Source of the DNA: Bacteroides sp.
Lineage (GTDB): Bacteria > Bacteroidota > Bacteroidia > Bacteroidales > Muribaculaceae
Reading direction: 5' to 3'
Assembly (NCBI GenBank): GCA_014801945.1
Contig: JAAVDF010000002.1
Location: 19,001 to 56,814, forward strand
Length of the DNA: 37,814 nucleotides
The notes under the pieces are model-generated. The model worked only from the letters and a program-made list of their open reading frames with translations, did not search any database and was not told where the DNA came from. Below, in pieces: positions 14,981-23,847 of the stretch (position 1 is its first letter; each line of letters starts with the position of its first letter). Both the position numbers and the translations under genes were made by a program.

Positions 14981-17649
14981 TCTGATTGGAGGATTTTGGA
15001 GAAGGGTACTTCGTATTCTTCTCCATAACTTTTTTCATACTCACGGCAGAATGCATCATAGACGTTTTTAGCCACGCCTTTCATCCGCTGCTGCGTGAGT
15101 ATGCGACATTTTATGGCCATAGCTTCCTCACTCAGTTGATCGTGATGAGAGATTGTGTCCGCAATTTTATAGACAAGTTCCTTATCACGTGAGTCCGACA
15201 TGCGTTCAAGGATATGAGAAAGGAACTGAATGGACAGTGCAGTGTAATTGCTTTTGAAATCATCCAGCCATTCGTAAGTCACCGAAGGTAATAACGGCCC
15301 ATTTAGCAGCAGTTCGATCATCTCATCGAGGTCGCGGTTTGAAAGCTCGTCGGGATTGGAAGTCTTGTGAAGACGCGTCATGATTTCATGATAATCAATA
15401 GTGACGTCACAGGCATTTATACGGTAATATCCCTTGTCATACGCGATCTCCATATTACCGATCTCCTCAAGAAGTACACGGAGTTTACGCATATATACAT
15501 TACGGTTATTTTTCGCGGATTTTTCATCCTTATCAAACCAGATGGCTTCATCAAGAGTCTCATAGCTGATACCCTTTTCATCTTTCTCGCTATATACGAT
15601 AAGCATGATCAGAAGATCCCTTATGCGGGAGGTGAACTTCGGGGTTATATCCACGCCGTTGATATCTTTCACCTCGAAAGTACCGAGAAACGATATGGCA
15701 CTCTTACTTCTGTTGAAGTATGCGGTTCTCGAAGTTTCCTGTAATTCATTTACAGGCTCTTCTTTTACAGTCACATTTGTTTTTTCAATCGGATTTACAG
15801 CATCGACGCTCGGTATATGCGTAGGAATCGTATCCGATTCTTCCTTCTGCTGAGCGATGGCCTCCGGTGAATTGTTGGGCAGGATAGGATCGGACACATT
15901 TATCACGGGAGATTCTGTAGAAGGGGCTGTCGGTATTTTCGGGGTAGCATAACTCTGTTTATTTCTACGTCTGGACATAACGAAGTAGCCACAACTGATT
16001 GCAACTATTGCGAGTAAGACGCCGATGATCCATGACCAATAACCGGTCGATGGTTCTTTTTTCACGCTTGACAGGTATGTGTCAAACAATAATGCATCAC
16101 TGAACGGATATGCGATCTGATATATGGCATAATCATGACTGAAATCATTCAGACGTTTATCAATCACAAGATAGTAATCTTTAGCATCTGCCGAGCGATA
16201 GAGATTGAAAACGCAATCGCGGAAATCCATTTTTGAATGAATTGGATTCGACACGATTTCGTAGCCCTCCTTGTAGGGCGAGATACTCATCATGCAGCCG
16301 CCAAACAGAGTGGAAGCGAAATAGAAGCATGAATCCCTATCTACATAATACATTGAAGATGATGGCAGGAAATCATAGGATACGGAATCCATTTCCCAGA
16401 CCTTCTGTCCCTTCATTGTATCCAGATCATACTCCCAAAGATCGAAATAGTGCTTGGAAGGAATCTCCTGCTTTCCGACGCTGTTGCCCATGCCACCAAA
16501 GAGATATAGTTTTCCGTTTGCCACACATAGTGATGAGGATGTGCGTGGGTCGGGCAGGGGATGTAAGGTTATATCCTCCATTTCACCGGTCCGCATATTG
16601 AGTTTGACAAGATTGTTATGGTACATGTAGAAGCCATAACCACCGAACAGATAGCTGTTTGTTCCATCCGATGCATATCCGTGATTTGCAAAGTGCGGCT
16701 CGATGTCGGTATCGACAGCATTGATCCACTGCTTGGTATTGAAGTCAAAAGAGCTTATCCGCTTCGGATCAAGACTATAGGATAAAAGATTGTCTGTGAT
16801 GGAATCATAGACAAGATAGTTGGAATATTTCATCGCCCTTCCATCCTTGGCCACCTCGATGTGTAGCGAAGAGTCAGAAATGGGATTATATTCGGTGATG
16901 CGTTTAGGGCTGACTATATAGAAAAGCTCTTTTTCGGGATTGAACGCCGTCTGAATCTTTTCATCCGTTTTAAGACTGTAGATCTTTGACCATGCGATAT
17001 GTTCATCAATGAGCCAGTGTGGTGAATTTGAGATGGCTATAACACCTTTTAGCTCATCTGCCGTTGAATCGCCCTGATGCTGTCGCAGCTCCCATTTATG
17101 TGTATTCTGGGCTTCCTGATAAATTCTTATGTCCTGAATTTCCACGGGGGCGACAGTGGCCTGAGTCTGCAGTTTACCGAAGTTGATATCTACGGATGTC
17201 GTTTTTGATAGATCTACCGGAAATGTGAACCGTTCCTTATTATATACGAAAATGACTTTGTTATCGCTGCGTCTCAGTATTATTATCGGGTGTTGCGGCT
17301 GCGATGGAGTTGCGTCAAACGAAACCGGTATGAGGTGAAGATGGTTGTTGATCACGATTCCCGGCTGATATCCTCCATCTACTGCTGATGAGACTAATGA
17401 GACGGTTGTGCCGTCGTTTCCAGTCGCCGTACAGATCAATCCGAAGCGTGTCGGATCATAAAATCCCATTTCAAATCCAAAAGCAATTTCACCATCAAGC
17501 TTATATGGAGACGTACCGAGTGTCAGCGACGTACGTTCATTAGCCGGGAATGAATGGGACTTGAATCGAAGTCCGTATTCCATCCCGAATGAACTTAGGC
17601 TGCAGAGCATGATCAATACGGTTAGTAAATGGCGAGTCTTGTTTTCCAT
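14968..17649 (-). CDS. Membrane-spanning sensor/regulator: kelch-like periplasmic part plus SARP-like DNA-binding output
   Basis: The 893-residue protein has a signal peptide (1-22), a LamG-like jelly-roll region (about 25-178), a kelch/galactose-oxidase-like propeller (about 205-520, with LFGGYG and LYLFGGMG), one transmembrane helix (about 538-557) followed by the positive stop-transfer RRR, a low-complexity linker (565-645), a winged-helix region (about 650-748, with SRIRDLLIML and YMRKLRVLLEEIG) and a helical repeat region (750-890) like the bacterial transcriptional activation domain of SARP regulators. The topology puts the sensor in the periplasm and the DNA-binding part in the cytosol, as in hybrid two-component PUL sensors but without kinase or receiver. 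It is divergent from GH92 and is the only regulator seen here. The SARP assignment rests on pattern and not on a profile search. Confidence 0.7.
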   Translation of the reverse strand: MENKTRHLLTVLIMLCSLSSFGMEYGLRFKSHSFPANERTSLTLGTSPYKLDGEIAFGFEMGFYDPTRFGLICTATGNDGTTVSLVSSAVDGGYQPGIVINNHLHLIPVSFDATPSQPQHPIIILRRSDNKVIFVYNKERFTFPVDLSKTTSVDINFGKLQTQATVAPVEIQDIRIYQEAQNTHKWELRQHQGDSTADELKGVIAISNSPHWLIDEHIAWSKIYSLKTDEKIQTAFNPEKELFYIVSPKRITEYNPISDSSLHIEVAKDGRAMKYSNYLVYDSITDNLLSYSLDPKRISSFDFNTKQWINAVDTDIEPHFANHGYASDGTNSYLFGGYGFYMYHNNLVKLNMRTGEMEDITLHPLPDPRTSSSLCVANGKLYLFGGMGNSVGKQEIPSKHYFDLWEYDLDTMKGQKVWEMDSVSYDFLPSSSMYYVDRDSCFYFASTLFGGCMMSISPYKEGYEIVSNPIHSKMDFRDCVFNLYRSADAKDYYLVIDKRLNDFSHDYAIYQIAYPFSDALLFDTYLSSVKKEPSTGYWSWIIGVLLAIVAISCGYFVMSRRRNKQSYATPKIPTAPSTESPVINVSDPILPNNSPEAIAQQKEESDTIPTHIPSVDAVNPIEKTNVTVKEEPVNELQETSRTAYFNRSKSAISFLGTFEVKDINGVDITPKFTSRIRDLLIMLIVYSEKDEKGISYETLDEAIWFDKDEKSAKNNRNVYMRKLRVLLEEIGNMEIAYDKGYYRINACDVTIDYHEIMTRLHKTSNPDELSNRDLDEMIELLLNGPLLPSVTYEWLDDFKSNYTALSIQFLSHILERMSDSRDKELVYKIADTISHHDQLSEEAMAIKCRILTQQRMKGVAKNVYDAFCREYEKSYGEEYEVPFSKILQSDADE

Positions 17650-17697
17650 TTGGTGTCGGTATAGTTTTTAAGATTATACTGAGATAGAATAACGATA

Positions 17698-17705
17698 CAA
17701 AAGTA
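17698..17705 (-). promoter_or_regulatory. -7 box for the sensor/regulator gene
   Basis: The minus strand reads TACTTTTG, an exact TAnnTTTG match, 48 nt before the regulator's ATG. No 11-bp TTAA array lies behind it, so the regulator does not appear to share the control of its proposed targets. Confidence 0.5.
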
Positions 17706-17770
17706 ATAATTATTTTAGATTTTTGTTGTATAGTGTTAGATTATTTTAGTCTCTTTTGAGTTAAAATCAG

Positions 17771-17840
17771 ATGATTAAGTGTGATTAAGCGATAATTAAC
17801 CGTTGCTTAATAGACTGTTAATTTATAGAGGTTTATTTTG
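17771..17840 (+). promoter_or_regulatory. GH92 promoter with five-unit 11-bp TTAA repeat array
   Basis: TTAA begins at 17775, 17785, 17796, 17807 and 17818, giving steps of 10, 11, 11 and 11 bp. The first two units are nearly identical (TGATTAAG). The -7-like box TTATTTTG is at 17833-17840, exactly 15 bp after the start of the last TTAA, and the GH92 ATG is 36 bp further. This is the most regular array and the one next to the regulator gene. Confidence 0.7.
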
Positions 17841-17876
17841 TACAAAAAATGTAATAAACCAATAATAAGTCAAACC

Positions 17877-20147
17877 ATGAACTTTAAATTACTTCTTCCG
17901 ATAGGGTTGGTGGGATTGATGTCCGGATGTGGTTCCATGACAATGGATGATCATGCGAAGACACCGGTTGACTATGTAAATCCCTACATCGGAAATGTGA
18001 GTCACCTCCTTGTTCCGACTTTTCCAAACGTCCATCTTCCGAACAGTATGCTCAGGATGGTTCCGGAACGTGCCGATTTTACGGCTGACAAAATCAACGG
18101 GCTTCCCATCATCGTCACTAATCATAGGGAGAAATCGGCCTTCAACCTTTCACCGTTTCAAGGCGATAGGAATGCGTTAGCTCCGGTGATAGCCTATACC
18201 TACGACAATGAGGATCTGCGTCCCTACTTCTACTCAGTCTATCTTGATGAGCCTGAGATAAGCGTGCGTTTTGCACCTTCGCACCAGTCTGCTGTCTATG
18301 AACTGACCATGAATCCCGATGCGCCTGCCTATATAATAGTAAATTCCAAGAATGGAGAACTCAGGAGCGAGGGCAATGTCATTAAAGGTTTTCAGAATCT
18401 TGATAATGATGTGAAGGTCTATCTCTATATGGAGAGTCAGCAGTCGCCTAAGGAAGTGCTTATGGTAAAAGACGGTTTGACATCGCCTTGCCGCGTGGCT
18501 TCAGGTAATAACGCCTGCCTTGCATTGAATTTTGACGACAATACCAACAAATTGAATCTCCGTTACGGTGTCTCGTTCATCAGTGAGGAGCAGGCTGCAA
18601 AAAATCTGCATCGTGAGATCTCCAATTACGATGTTGATTCCGTGGCGTCGGCTGCCAAGGCTATCTGGAACGAAAAACTCGGTAAAATAGAGGTTGAGAC
18701 GGATCAGGATAATGATAAGACCCTGTTTTATACTTCACTTTATCGGGTGTATGAACGTCCGGTGTGTCTTAGCGAAGATGGAAAGTATTTCAGTGCGTCT
18801 GACGGCAAGGTGCATGACGACGAAGGTCATCCGTTTTATACCGATGACTGGATCTGGGATACGTATCGTGCGGCACATCCATTGCGCGTCATCTCAGAGC
18901 CTGAACTCGAACTGAACATAATTCATTCTTATCTCCGCATGGCTCAGCAGACCGACAGTCTGTGGATGCCGACCTTTCCTGAAATTACCGGTGATACCCG
19001 GCGCATGAACTCGAATCATGGTGTGGCCACCATTGCTGATGCCTATGCCAAGGGACTCACTGATTTCGATCTTGAACTGGCATATCAAGCCTGCCGTAAA
19101 GGAATTGAAAACAAGACATTAGCTCCTTGGTCCGGAATGCCTGCCGGAAAGCTTGATGACTTTTATAAGGAGTATGGCTATATCCCTGCTCTTGCCGAAG
19201 GCGAACGTGAAAGCATACCCGAAGTGCATCCGTTTGAAAAGCGTCAGCCAGTGGCGGTTACGCTCGGAACTGCCTATGATGAATGGTGTCTTGGCCGTAT
19301 AGCAAAGTTTCTTGGCAAAGAGGATGAGGCTGAGTATTACAGCCAACGGTCATATAACTACCGTAATATATTTAATCCCGAAACCAAGTTCTTTCATCCC
19401 AAGGATTCAAAAGGCAAGTTCATTGCTCCGTTTGATTACCGCTATCCGGGTGGAATGGGCGCACGCGAATACTATGGCGAGAATAACGGATGGGTCTATC
19501 GTTGGGACGTACCCCACAATATTCCTGACCTGATCAAACTCATGGGTGGTCCGATGGCTTTCAATAATTCGCTTGATGAGATGTTCAACGAATCTCTCGG
19601 TAAAAGCAAATTTGAATTCTACGCCCAGCTCCCCGATCACACCGGTAATGTAGGTCAGTTCTCGATGGCTAATGAGCCGAGTCTCCATGTCCCGTATCTC
19701 TACAATTACTCCGGTCAGCCTTGGAAGTCTCAGAAACGTATCCGCACACTGCTCCGTCAGTGGTTCCGCAACGACCTCATGGGTGTCCCCGGTGATGAGG
19801 ACGGAGGTGGAATGTCAGGCTTCATCGCTTTCTCGATGCTGGGTTTCTATCCTGTCACCCCCGGATTGCCTACCTATACAGTCGGCTCGCCGATGTTCAC
19901 TCACGCGACTATTCATCTTGACAATGGTAAGGATTTTGAGATCATTGCTGAAAACAGTTCGGATGAAAACAAATATATCCAATCGGCTAAACTTAACGGC
20001 AAACCACTTGATGCTCCTTGGTTCAAGCACGAGGATCTCAAGGATGGTGGAAAGCTTGAATTTGTAATGGGATCTGTCGCTAACCGAGAGTGGGGAAAAA
20101 ATGCTGATCTGAGTACACAAATCTTGGCAATGCTTCTTGACTTATAA
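17877..20147 (+). CDS. GH92-family alpha-mannosidase, lipoprotein
   Basis: The ATG at 17877 is chosen over a TTG 13 codons upstream because it begins directly with a lipoprotein signal (LMSGC, Cys18); the TTG also overlaps the -7 box. The 756-residue product opens with the GH92 hallmark VDYVNPYIGN and carries WIWDTYRAAHPL, NEPSLHVPYLYNY (599-611) and GDEDGGGMS (Asp640, Asp642), the calcium-assisted base region. Glu535 in YYGENNGW aligns with the family's catalytic acid (EGNAW block) at the right distance. GH92 enzymes release mannose from alpha-mannosides with inversion. The N-terminal TFPNVHLPNSMLRMVPER replaces the usual PFGMV-type segment, so it is a divergent branch with uncertain linkage specificity. 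Three bases separate it from the next gene. Confidence 0.9.
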   Translation: MNFKLLLPIGLVGLMSGCGSMTMDDHAKTPVDYVNPYIGNVSHLLVPTFPNVHLPNSMLRMVPERADFTADKINGLPIIVTNHREKSAFNLSPFQGDRNALAPVIAYTYDNEDLRPYFYSVYLDEPEISVRFAPSHQSAVYELTMNPDAPAYIIVNSKNGELRSEGNVIKGFQNLDNDVKVYLYMESQQSPKEVLMVKDGLTSPCRVASGNNACLALNFDDNTNKLNLRYGVSFISEEQAAKNLHREISNYDVDSVASAAKAIWNEKLGKIEVETDQDNDKTLFYTSLYRVYERPVCLSEDGKYFSASDGKVHDDEGHPFYTDDWIWDTYRAAHPLRVISEPELELNIIHSYLRMAQQTDSLWMPTFPEITGDTRRMNSNHGVATIADAYAKGLTDFDLELAYQACRKGIENKTLAPWSGMPAGKLDDFYKEYGYIPALAEGERESIPEVHPFEKRQPVAVTLGTAYDEWCLGRIAKFLGKEDEAEYYSQRSYNYRNIFNPETKFFHPKDSKGKFIAPFDYRYPGGMGAREYYGENNGWVYRWDVPHNIPDLIKLMGGPMAFNNSLDEMFNESLGKSKFEFYAQLPDHTGNVGQFSMANEPSLHVPYLYNYSGQPWKSQKRIRTLLRQWFRNDLMGVPGDEDGGGMSGFIAFSMLGFYPVTPGLPTYTVGSPMFTHATIHLDNGKDFEIIAENSSDENKYIQSAKLNGKPLDAPWFKHEDLKDGGKLEFVMGSVANREWGKNADLSTQILAMLLDL

Positions 20148-20150
20148 AGA

Positions 20151-21371
20151 ATGAACAAAACCATATTATCAATATTGATGTGCAGCTTACTTTCGGTAGG
20201 CTGCACATCTAAAAAAATGACCTCCCGAACATACGACAGTTATCGTGGACTTGTTATGGCTGGTTATCAGGGCTGGTTTAATGCCGAAGGCGATGATGCC
20301 GGTCGGGGATTTTATCACTACAAGGGTAGGGATGGATTCAAGCCCGGTTCGGCCACTGTGGATATGTGGCCGGATGTCTCGGAGTACGAGAAGACTTATC
20401 CTACCGAGTTCAGGATGGCTGATGGCAGTCAGGCACGTGTGTTCAGCTCCTATGATCCCTCTACCGTGGATACGCATTTCCGCTGGATGAAGGAGTATGG
20501 TATCGATGGAGTGTTCATGCAGCGTTTTGTCGGAGAGATAAAAAACAAAAGCGGTCGCCATCATTTTGACACTGTACTGTCATCAGCGGTGGCAGCGGCG
20601 AAAAAATATGATCGGGCCATCTGTGTGATGTATGACCTGAGCGGTATGAAGTCAGCTGATACGACGGTCGTGCTCAGTGATCTCAATAATCTTGCCACCG
20701 ATCACCATATTTTTGACCGTAAGCGGAATCCCGCTTATCTTTATCATAATGGCCGACCTCTTGTCGCTGTCTGGGGAGTCGGATTCAATGATGGTCGGGC
20801 ATATAGTCTTGACGATTGTGCCGGGATTATATCTGAACTGAAGCGTCGCGGCTACAGTGTGATGATCGGTGTACCTACATTTTGGCGCGAGCTGCGTGAA
20901 GATACCACGCCCGATCCTGCGCTTCATGATCTCATCAGGCAATGCGACATAGTGATGCCTTGGTTTGTGGCACGCTATACACCTGATAATTTTGATAATT
21001 TCAGGGAGCTGATCGCTGATGATGCGGTCTGGTGTCATAACGCCGGTCTTGATTATGCTCCGCTCGTGTTCCCCGGATTTTCATGGAAAAATATGTATGG
21101 CAAGGACACTATGTCGATTCCGCGTTTGAAGGGGAAGTTCCTGCAGTCGCAGATCGATCATTCCATCAACTCCGGTGCACAGATGCTTTACGTCGCAATG
21201 TTCGATGAGATTGATGAAGGCACGGCTATCTTCAAGTGTGCGTCTGATGTCCCGGTTGATTCGCTTGGGACATCCTTCCTCCCGATTGAACCGGGGCTTG
21301 ATCCCGATCACTACTTAAAAATTGTAGGAAGAGCGTCCAAGACATTAAAGAAGAAATTCAGACGCGATTAA
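20151..21371 (+). CDS. GH71/GH99-like glycoside hydrolase, lipoprotein
   Basis: The 406-residue protein has a lipoprotein signal ending SVGC (Cys18) without acidic residues after it, suggesting the periplasm. It opens with GLVMAGYQGWF, typical of GH71/99-like barrels, then VDTHFRWMKEYGIDGVFMQRF. Near the end, FDEIDEGTAI (351-360) matches the GH99 FNEWHEGTQI block and keeps both glutamates (Glu353, Glu356) in the positions of the catalytic pair. Known members include endo-alpha-mannosidases (GH99) and alpha-1,3-glucanases (GH71). Being coupled to GH92 by a 3-bp gap favours an alpha-mannan or mannose-containing glycan, but the exact family is not settled. Confidence 0.75.
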   Translation: MNKTILSILMCSLLSVGCTSKKMTSRTYDSYRGLVMAGYQGWFNAEGDDAGRGFYHYKGRDGFKPGSATVDMWPDVSEYEKTYPTEFRMADGSQARVFSSYDPSTVDTHFRWMKEYGIDGVFMQRFVGEIKNKSGRHHFDTVLSSAVAAAKKYDRAICVMYDLSGMKSADTTVVLSDLNNLATDHHIFDRKRNPAYLYHNGRPLVAVWGVGFNDGRAYSLDDCAGIISELKRRGYSVMIGVPTFWRELREDTTPDPALHDLIRQCDIVMPWFVARYTPDNFDNFRELIADDAVWCHNAGLDYAPLVFPGFSWKNMYGKDTMSIPRLKGKFLQSQIDHSINSGAQMLYVAMFDEIDEGTAIFKCASDVPVDSLGTSFLPIEPGLDPDHYLKIVGRASKTLKKKFRRD

Positions 21372-21507
21372 AAAACACTTAATTAATATGCTATACGGTT
21401 AAGAATCAAATAAGTGTAAAAATGACACGTTTTTGACGGAAAAAGTGTTTGTTATCGGACTTGTATGCGTAAAAAAGCAGTTTTTCTATTTAGTGCATCG
21501 GCTTTTT

Positions 21508-21523
21508 ATGTTTTACAGCATAT
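21508..21523 (+). promoter_or_regulatory. Conserved upstream element ATGTTTTACAGCATAT (copy 2)
   Basis: This is identical over 16 bases to 7487-7502 and begins 25 bp before the first TTAA repeat of the beta-helix promoter. The distance to the -7 box is 85 bp here and 63 bp at the GH2 promoter, a difference of 22 bp that equals two extra 11-bp repeats. Confidence 0.5.
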
Positions 21524-21528
21524 TCTTA

Positions 21529-21600
21529 CATTTTAATTGCACATTAATTACACATTAATTACAAACTAATGTACCGATTAATTTGTCTAAAATAATTTTG
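21529..21600 (+). promoter_or_regulatory. Beta-helix gene promoter with five-unit 11-bp TTAA repeat array
   Basis: Repeats begin at 21533, 21544, 21555, 21566 (CTAA) and 21578, with steps 11, 11, 11 and 12. Units two and three are identical 11-mers (CACATTAATTA). The -7 box TAATTTTG is at 21593-21600, 15 bp after the last TTAA start, and the ATG is 56 bp further. The rest of the 285-bp gap after 21371 is A/T-rich and shows no gene or convincing terminator. Confidence 0.7.
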
Positions 21601-21656
21601 TCGGCACATCGGGAGCGCACCTTATGTAATATCATTAACGTAAAAATGAAAAAATC

Positions 21657-23786
21657 ATGAAAACATTTACCCCTATGGCTGTCTGTATGCTGTTGGCCGG
21701 AAGCATTCCCGGAACAGCATTGGCAAAGGATCTCTATGTCTCAGCCAAAGGTAGTGACCAGAACGATGGTCTTACAGCCTCAACACCTAAAAAGACTCTT
21801 ACTGCACTTGATGCAATAATCGAGAAGAACGATATCATCTACGTCTCTGGTCTCCTCGATATGAATGATGAAATCGCTGATGATTTCAATCCTGCTGTCG
21901 GCATGGGAGCCGGTGATCTGAATGATTGCGGTGGTAAATTCGTATCACACGACGCTGGTAAGAAGCTCGGCTTCAACATTGCATCTCGCGGTTCGAAGAA
22001 CTGGCAGGGTATCACATTCATTGGTGAAGATCCGGCAACTGACGGTTTCAGCGGCGGTGGCAAGTGGGGACATTTCATCATCCGTGGTAAGAATGAGGGT
22101 GGAACGACTTTCAAGAATCTTTCGTTCATCGATGGTATATCCAATCTTGACGGCGGCACTATCTTTATCAAGGATGAGGCCATAGTGACTTTCGAGAACT
22201 GCTCGTTCAGCAATAACCATCCAGACTTTGCAACGACCTATAAACTTGAAGGGAATGCATGGAAACCCAATGGCTCTGCAAGCGAACGTGGCGGTTGTGT
22301 CCGTACGGAAAGCAACTGTGTTGTCAACATCAACAACTGTACGTTTGAGAACAATATCAACCGTCATGGCGGTGCTGTGATGATCTGTGGTTCTGCCAAT
22401 GGCATCAATAACACCGGCGGCGTCACTATCACCAATTCTACGTTCCTTAACAACACTGCATGGTGTTTCGACGATCCCGAACAGTATCTCGATAATACTC
22501 AGGGAGCTGCCATCGAGGTGTGGTCACTCAACGCTGACTGTTACCTCAAGGTGGATCACTGTGTCTTTGACGGCAATAAGGTCTGGAATAACGGTGGTGC
22601 GGTTTATATCTATGATAACATCAAGTATGGTCACTATGCTGACGTGACAATCTCCAATTCTGCGTTCTACTACAATGAAGCTGAACGTGGTGGTGCCCTC
22701 CAGATTTCCAATTATGCCGATGGCCCCATGGAACGTAAGGATTATCTTACCAAGACCAAGAATGTCAATCTCCTGAACTGTACATTCGTCAATAACAGCG
22801 CGCGTACCGACGGCGGTGCTATCCTTTATTGGGGTGCAATGACAGACGCTACTCAGGCTGATTATCCTCAGGATGAATTCCGTATGGTCAACTGTACTCT
22901 TATCGGTAACTCTACAAACGGTAACGCCGGTCACGGGGCAGGCTATAAGGAAATGAACCGTTCAGGTGACAATGAAGCTTTCGGTAAGGTCGGAAATGCC
23001 AACCGTTACTTCTACAACTGCATCATGGAAAATAACTATGCACTTGAGAGCAATGAAACCTCGGATTTCTGTACAGGTGAGCTTTTCGGTGTTTCGATGG
23101 ACAATAACTATATCGGCCGTATCGTTGTCACCGGCGGTGCTCCTGTCGAGGAATTCCTTGGCATAGTCAACAACGGTGAGGGTGTCAAGGCGTCTGTTAT
23201 CGGTTATTCCGGCGAACAGCTTGGCGACAACACTTTCTATGTAGCGAACGATGCCGTTGCAACCGGCCTCTATGACATGTCAGGTTTTATGATTCCCGGT
23301 GTCGCTATTCCCGGTGTTGATTCGCCCCTGAAGAGTGCAGGTGATGTCAAGTGGCTTACTCTCGCCCAGCGTGAAGTCGCTATCCCGAATACCACCGACA
23401 GAGTTGTATATCGCTCAGGCTATGATATCTCCAAGGCCGACGCTCTCGGCTTCGCCCGTCCTGAAAGCACATGTGCTGTAGGAGCTTCCGAATTCGATGT
23501 GGAGACCATCACTCCCTACCTCGACGGAACAAAGGATCTTCCATACCTCAGCGAAGGTGAGCAGTCTGCTATCGATGCTATCGCAAGCGACATCAAGTCT
23601 GTATCTCTCACCCGTAACGGTGACATTATCTCTGGCGATGGTGCACTCATCACCGTCTTCGATCTTTCCGGCGTGAAGGTTGCTGCAGGCAATGATTCTG
23701 TCAACATTTCATCGCTCAATAGCGGCGTATATGTAGTGAAGGTTCAGGGCGCGGAAGGCTCAGCAGTTGCGAAAATTATCAAATAA
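21657..23786 (+). CDS. Secreted right-handed beta-helix protein with T9SS sorting domain
   Basis: The 709-residue protein has a signal peptide (cleavage near ALA-Lys24), then LYVSAKGSDQNDGL, a typical start of pectate-lyase-like beta-helix proteins. Residues about 30-500 contain repeated NCTFxNN-type coils (NCSFSNN, NCTFENN, NSTFLNN, NCTFVNN, NCTLIGN) separated by GGAV/GGAI turns. The last about 75 residues (VFDLSGVKV ... LNSGVYVVKVQG) look like a type A T9SS sorting domain, so the protein is probably exported and attached at the cell surface. Beta-helix proteins are lyases, hydrolases or binding proteins; no catalytic signature could be identified. It lies just upstream of SusC and has its own TTAA-array promoter. 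Confidence 0.8.
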   Translation: MKTFTPMAVCMLLAGSIPGTALAKDLYVSAKGSDQNDGLTASTPKKTLTALDAIIEKNDIIYVSGLLDMNDEIADDFNPAVGMGAGDLNDCGGKFVSHDAGKKLGFNIASRGSKNWQGITFIGEDPATDGFSGGGKWGHFIIRGKNEGGTTFKNLSFIDGISNLDGGTIFIKDEAIVTFENCSFSNNHPDFATTYKLEGNAWKPNGSASERGGCVRTESNCVVNINNCTFENNINRHGGAVMICGSANGINNTGGVTITNSTFLNNTAWCFDDPEQYLDNTQGAAIEVWSLNADCYLKVDHCVFDGNKVWNNGGAVYIYDNIKYGHYADVTISNSAFYYNEAERGGALQISNYADGPMERKDYLTKTKNVNLLNCTFVNNSARTDGGAILYWGAMTDATQADYPQDEFRMVNCTLIGNSTNGNAGHGAGYKEMNRSGDNEAFGKVGNANRYFYNCIMENNYALESNETSDFCTGELFGVSMDNNYIGRIVVTGGAPVEEFLGIVNNGEGVKASVIGYSGEQLGDNTFYVANDAVATGLYDMSGFMIPGVAIPGVDSPLKSAGDVKWLTLAQREVAIPNTTDRVVYRSGYDISKADALGFARPESTCAVGASEFDVETITPYLDGTKDLPYLSEGEQSAIDAIASDIKSVSLTRNGDIISGDGALITVFDLSGVKVAAGNDSVNISSLNSGVYVVKVQGAEGSAVAKIIK

Positions 23787-23847
23787 GGCTTCACATAGAA
23801 TTCAATATAATAGACAATTTCCGCGAATTTCCGATAGTACGTTCAAT

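Noticed and set aside
17709-17749. ATTATTTTAG repeated at 17709 and 17740 as operator
   Set aside because: Short A/T-rich repeat with 31-bp spacing and no copies at other promoters; likely chance.
17838-17876. TTG start for the GH92 gene
   Set aside because: It would add 13 residues before an otherwise perfect lipoprotein signal and begins within the -7 box.
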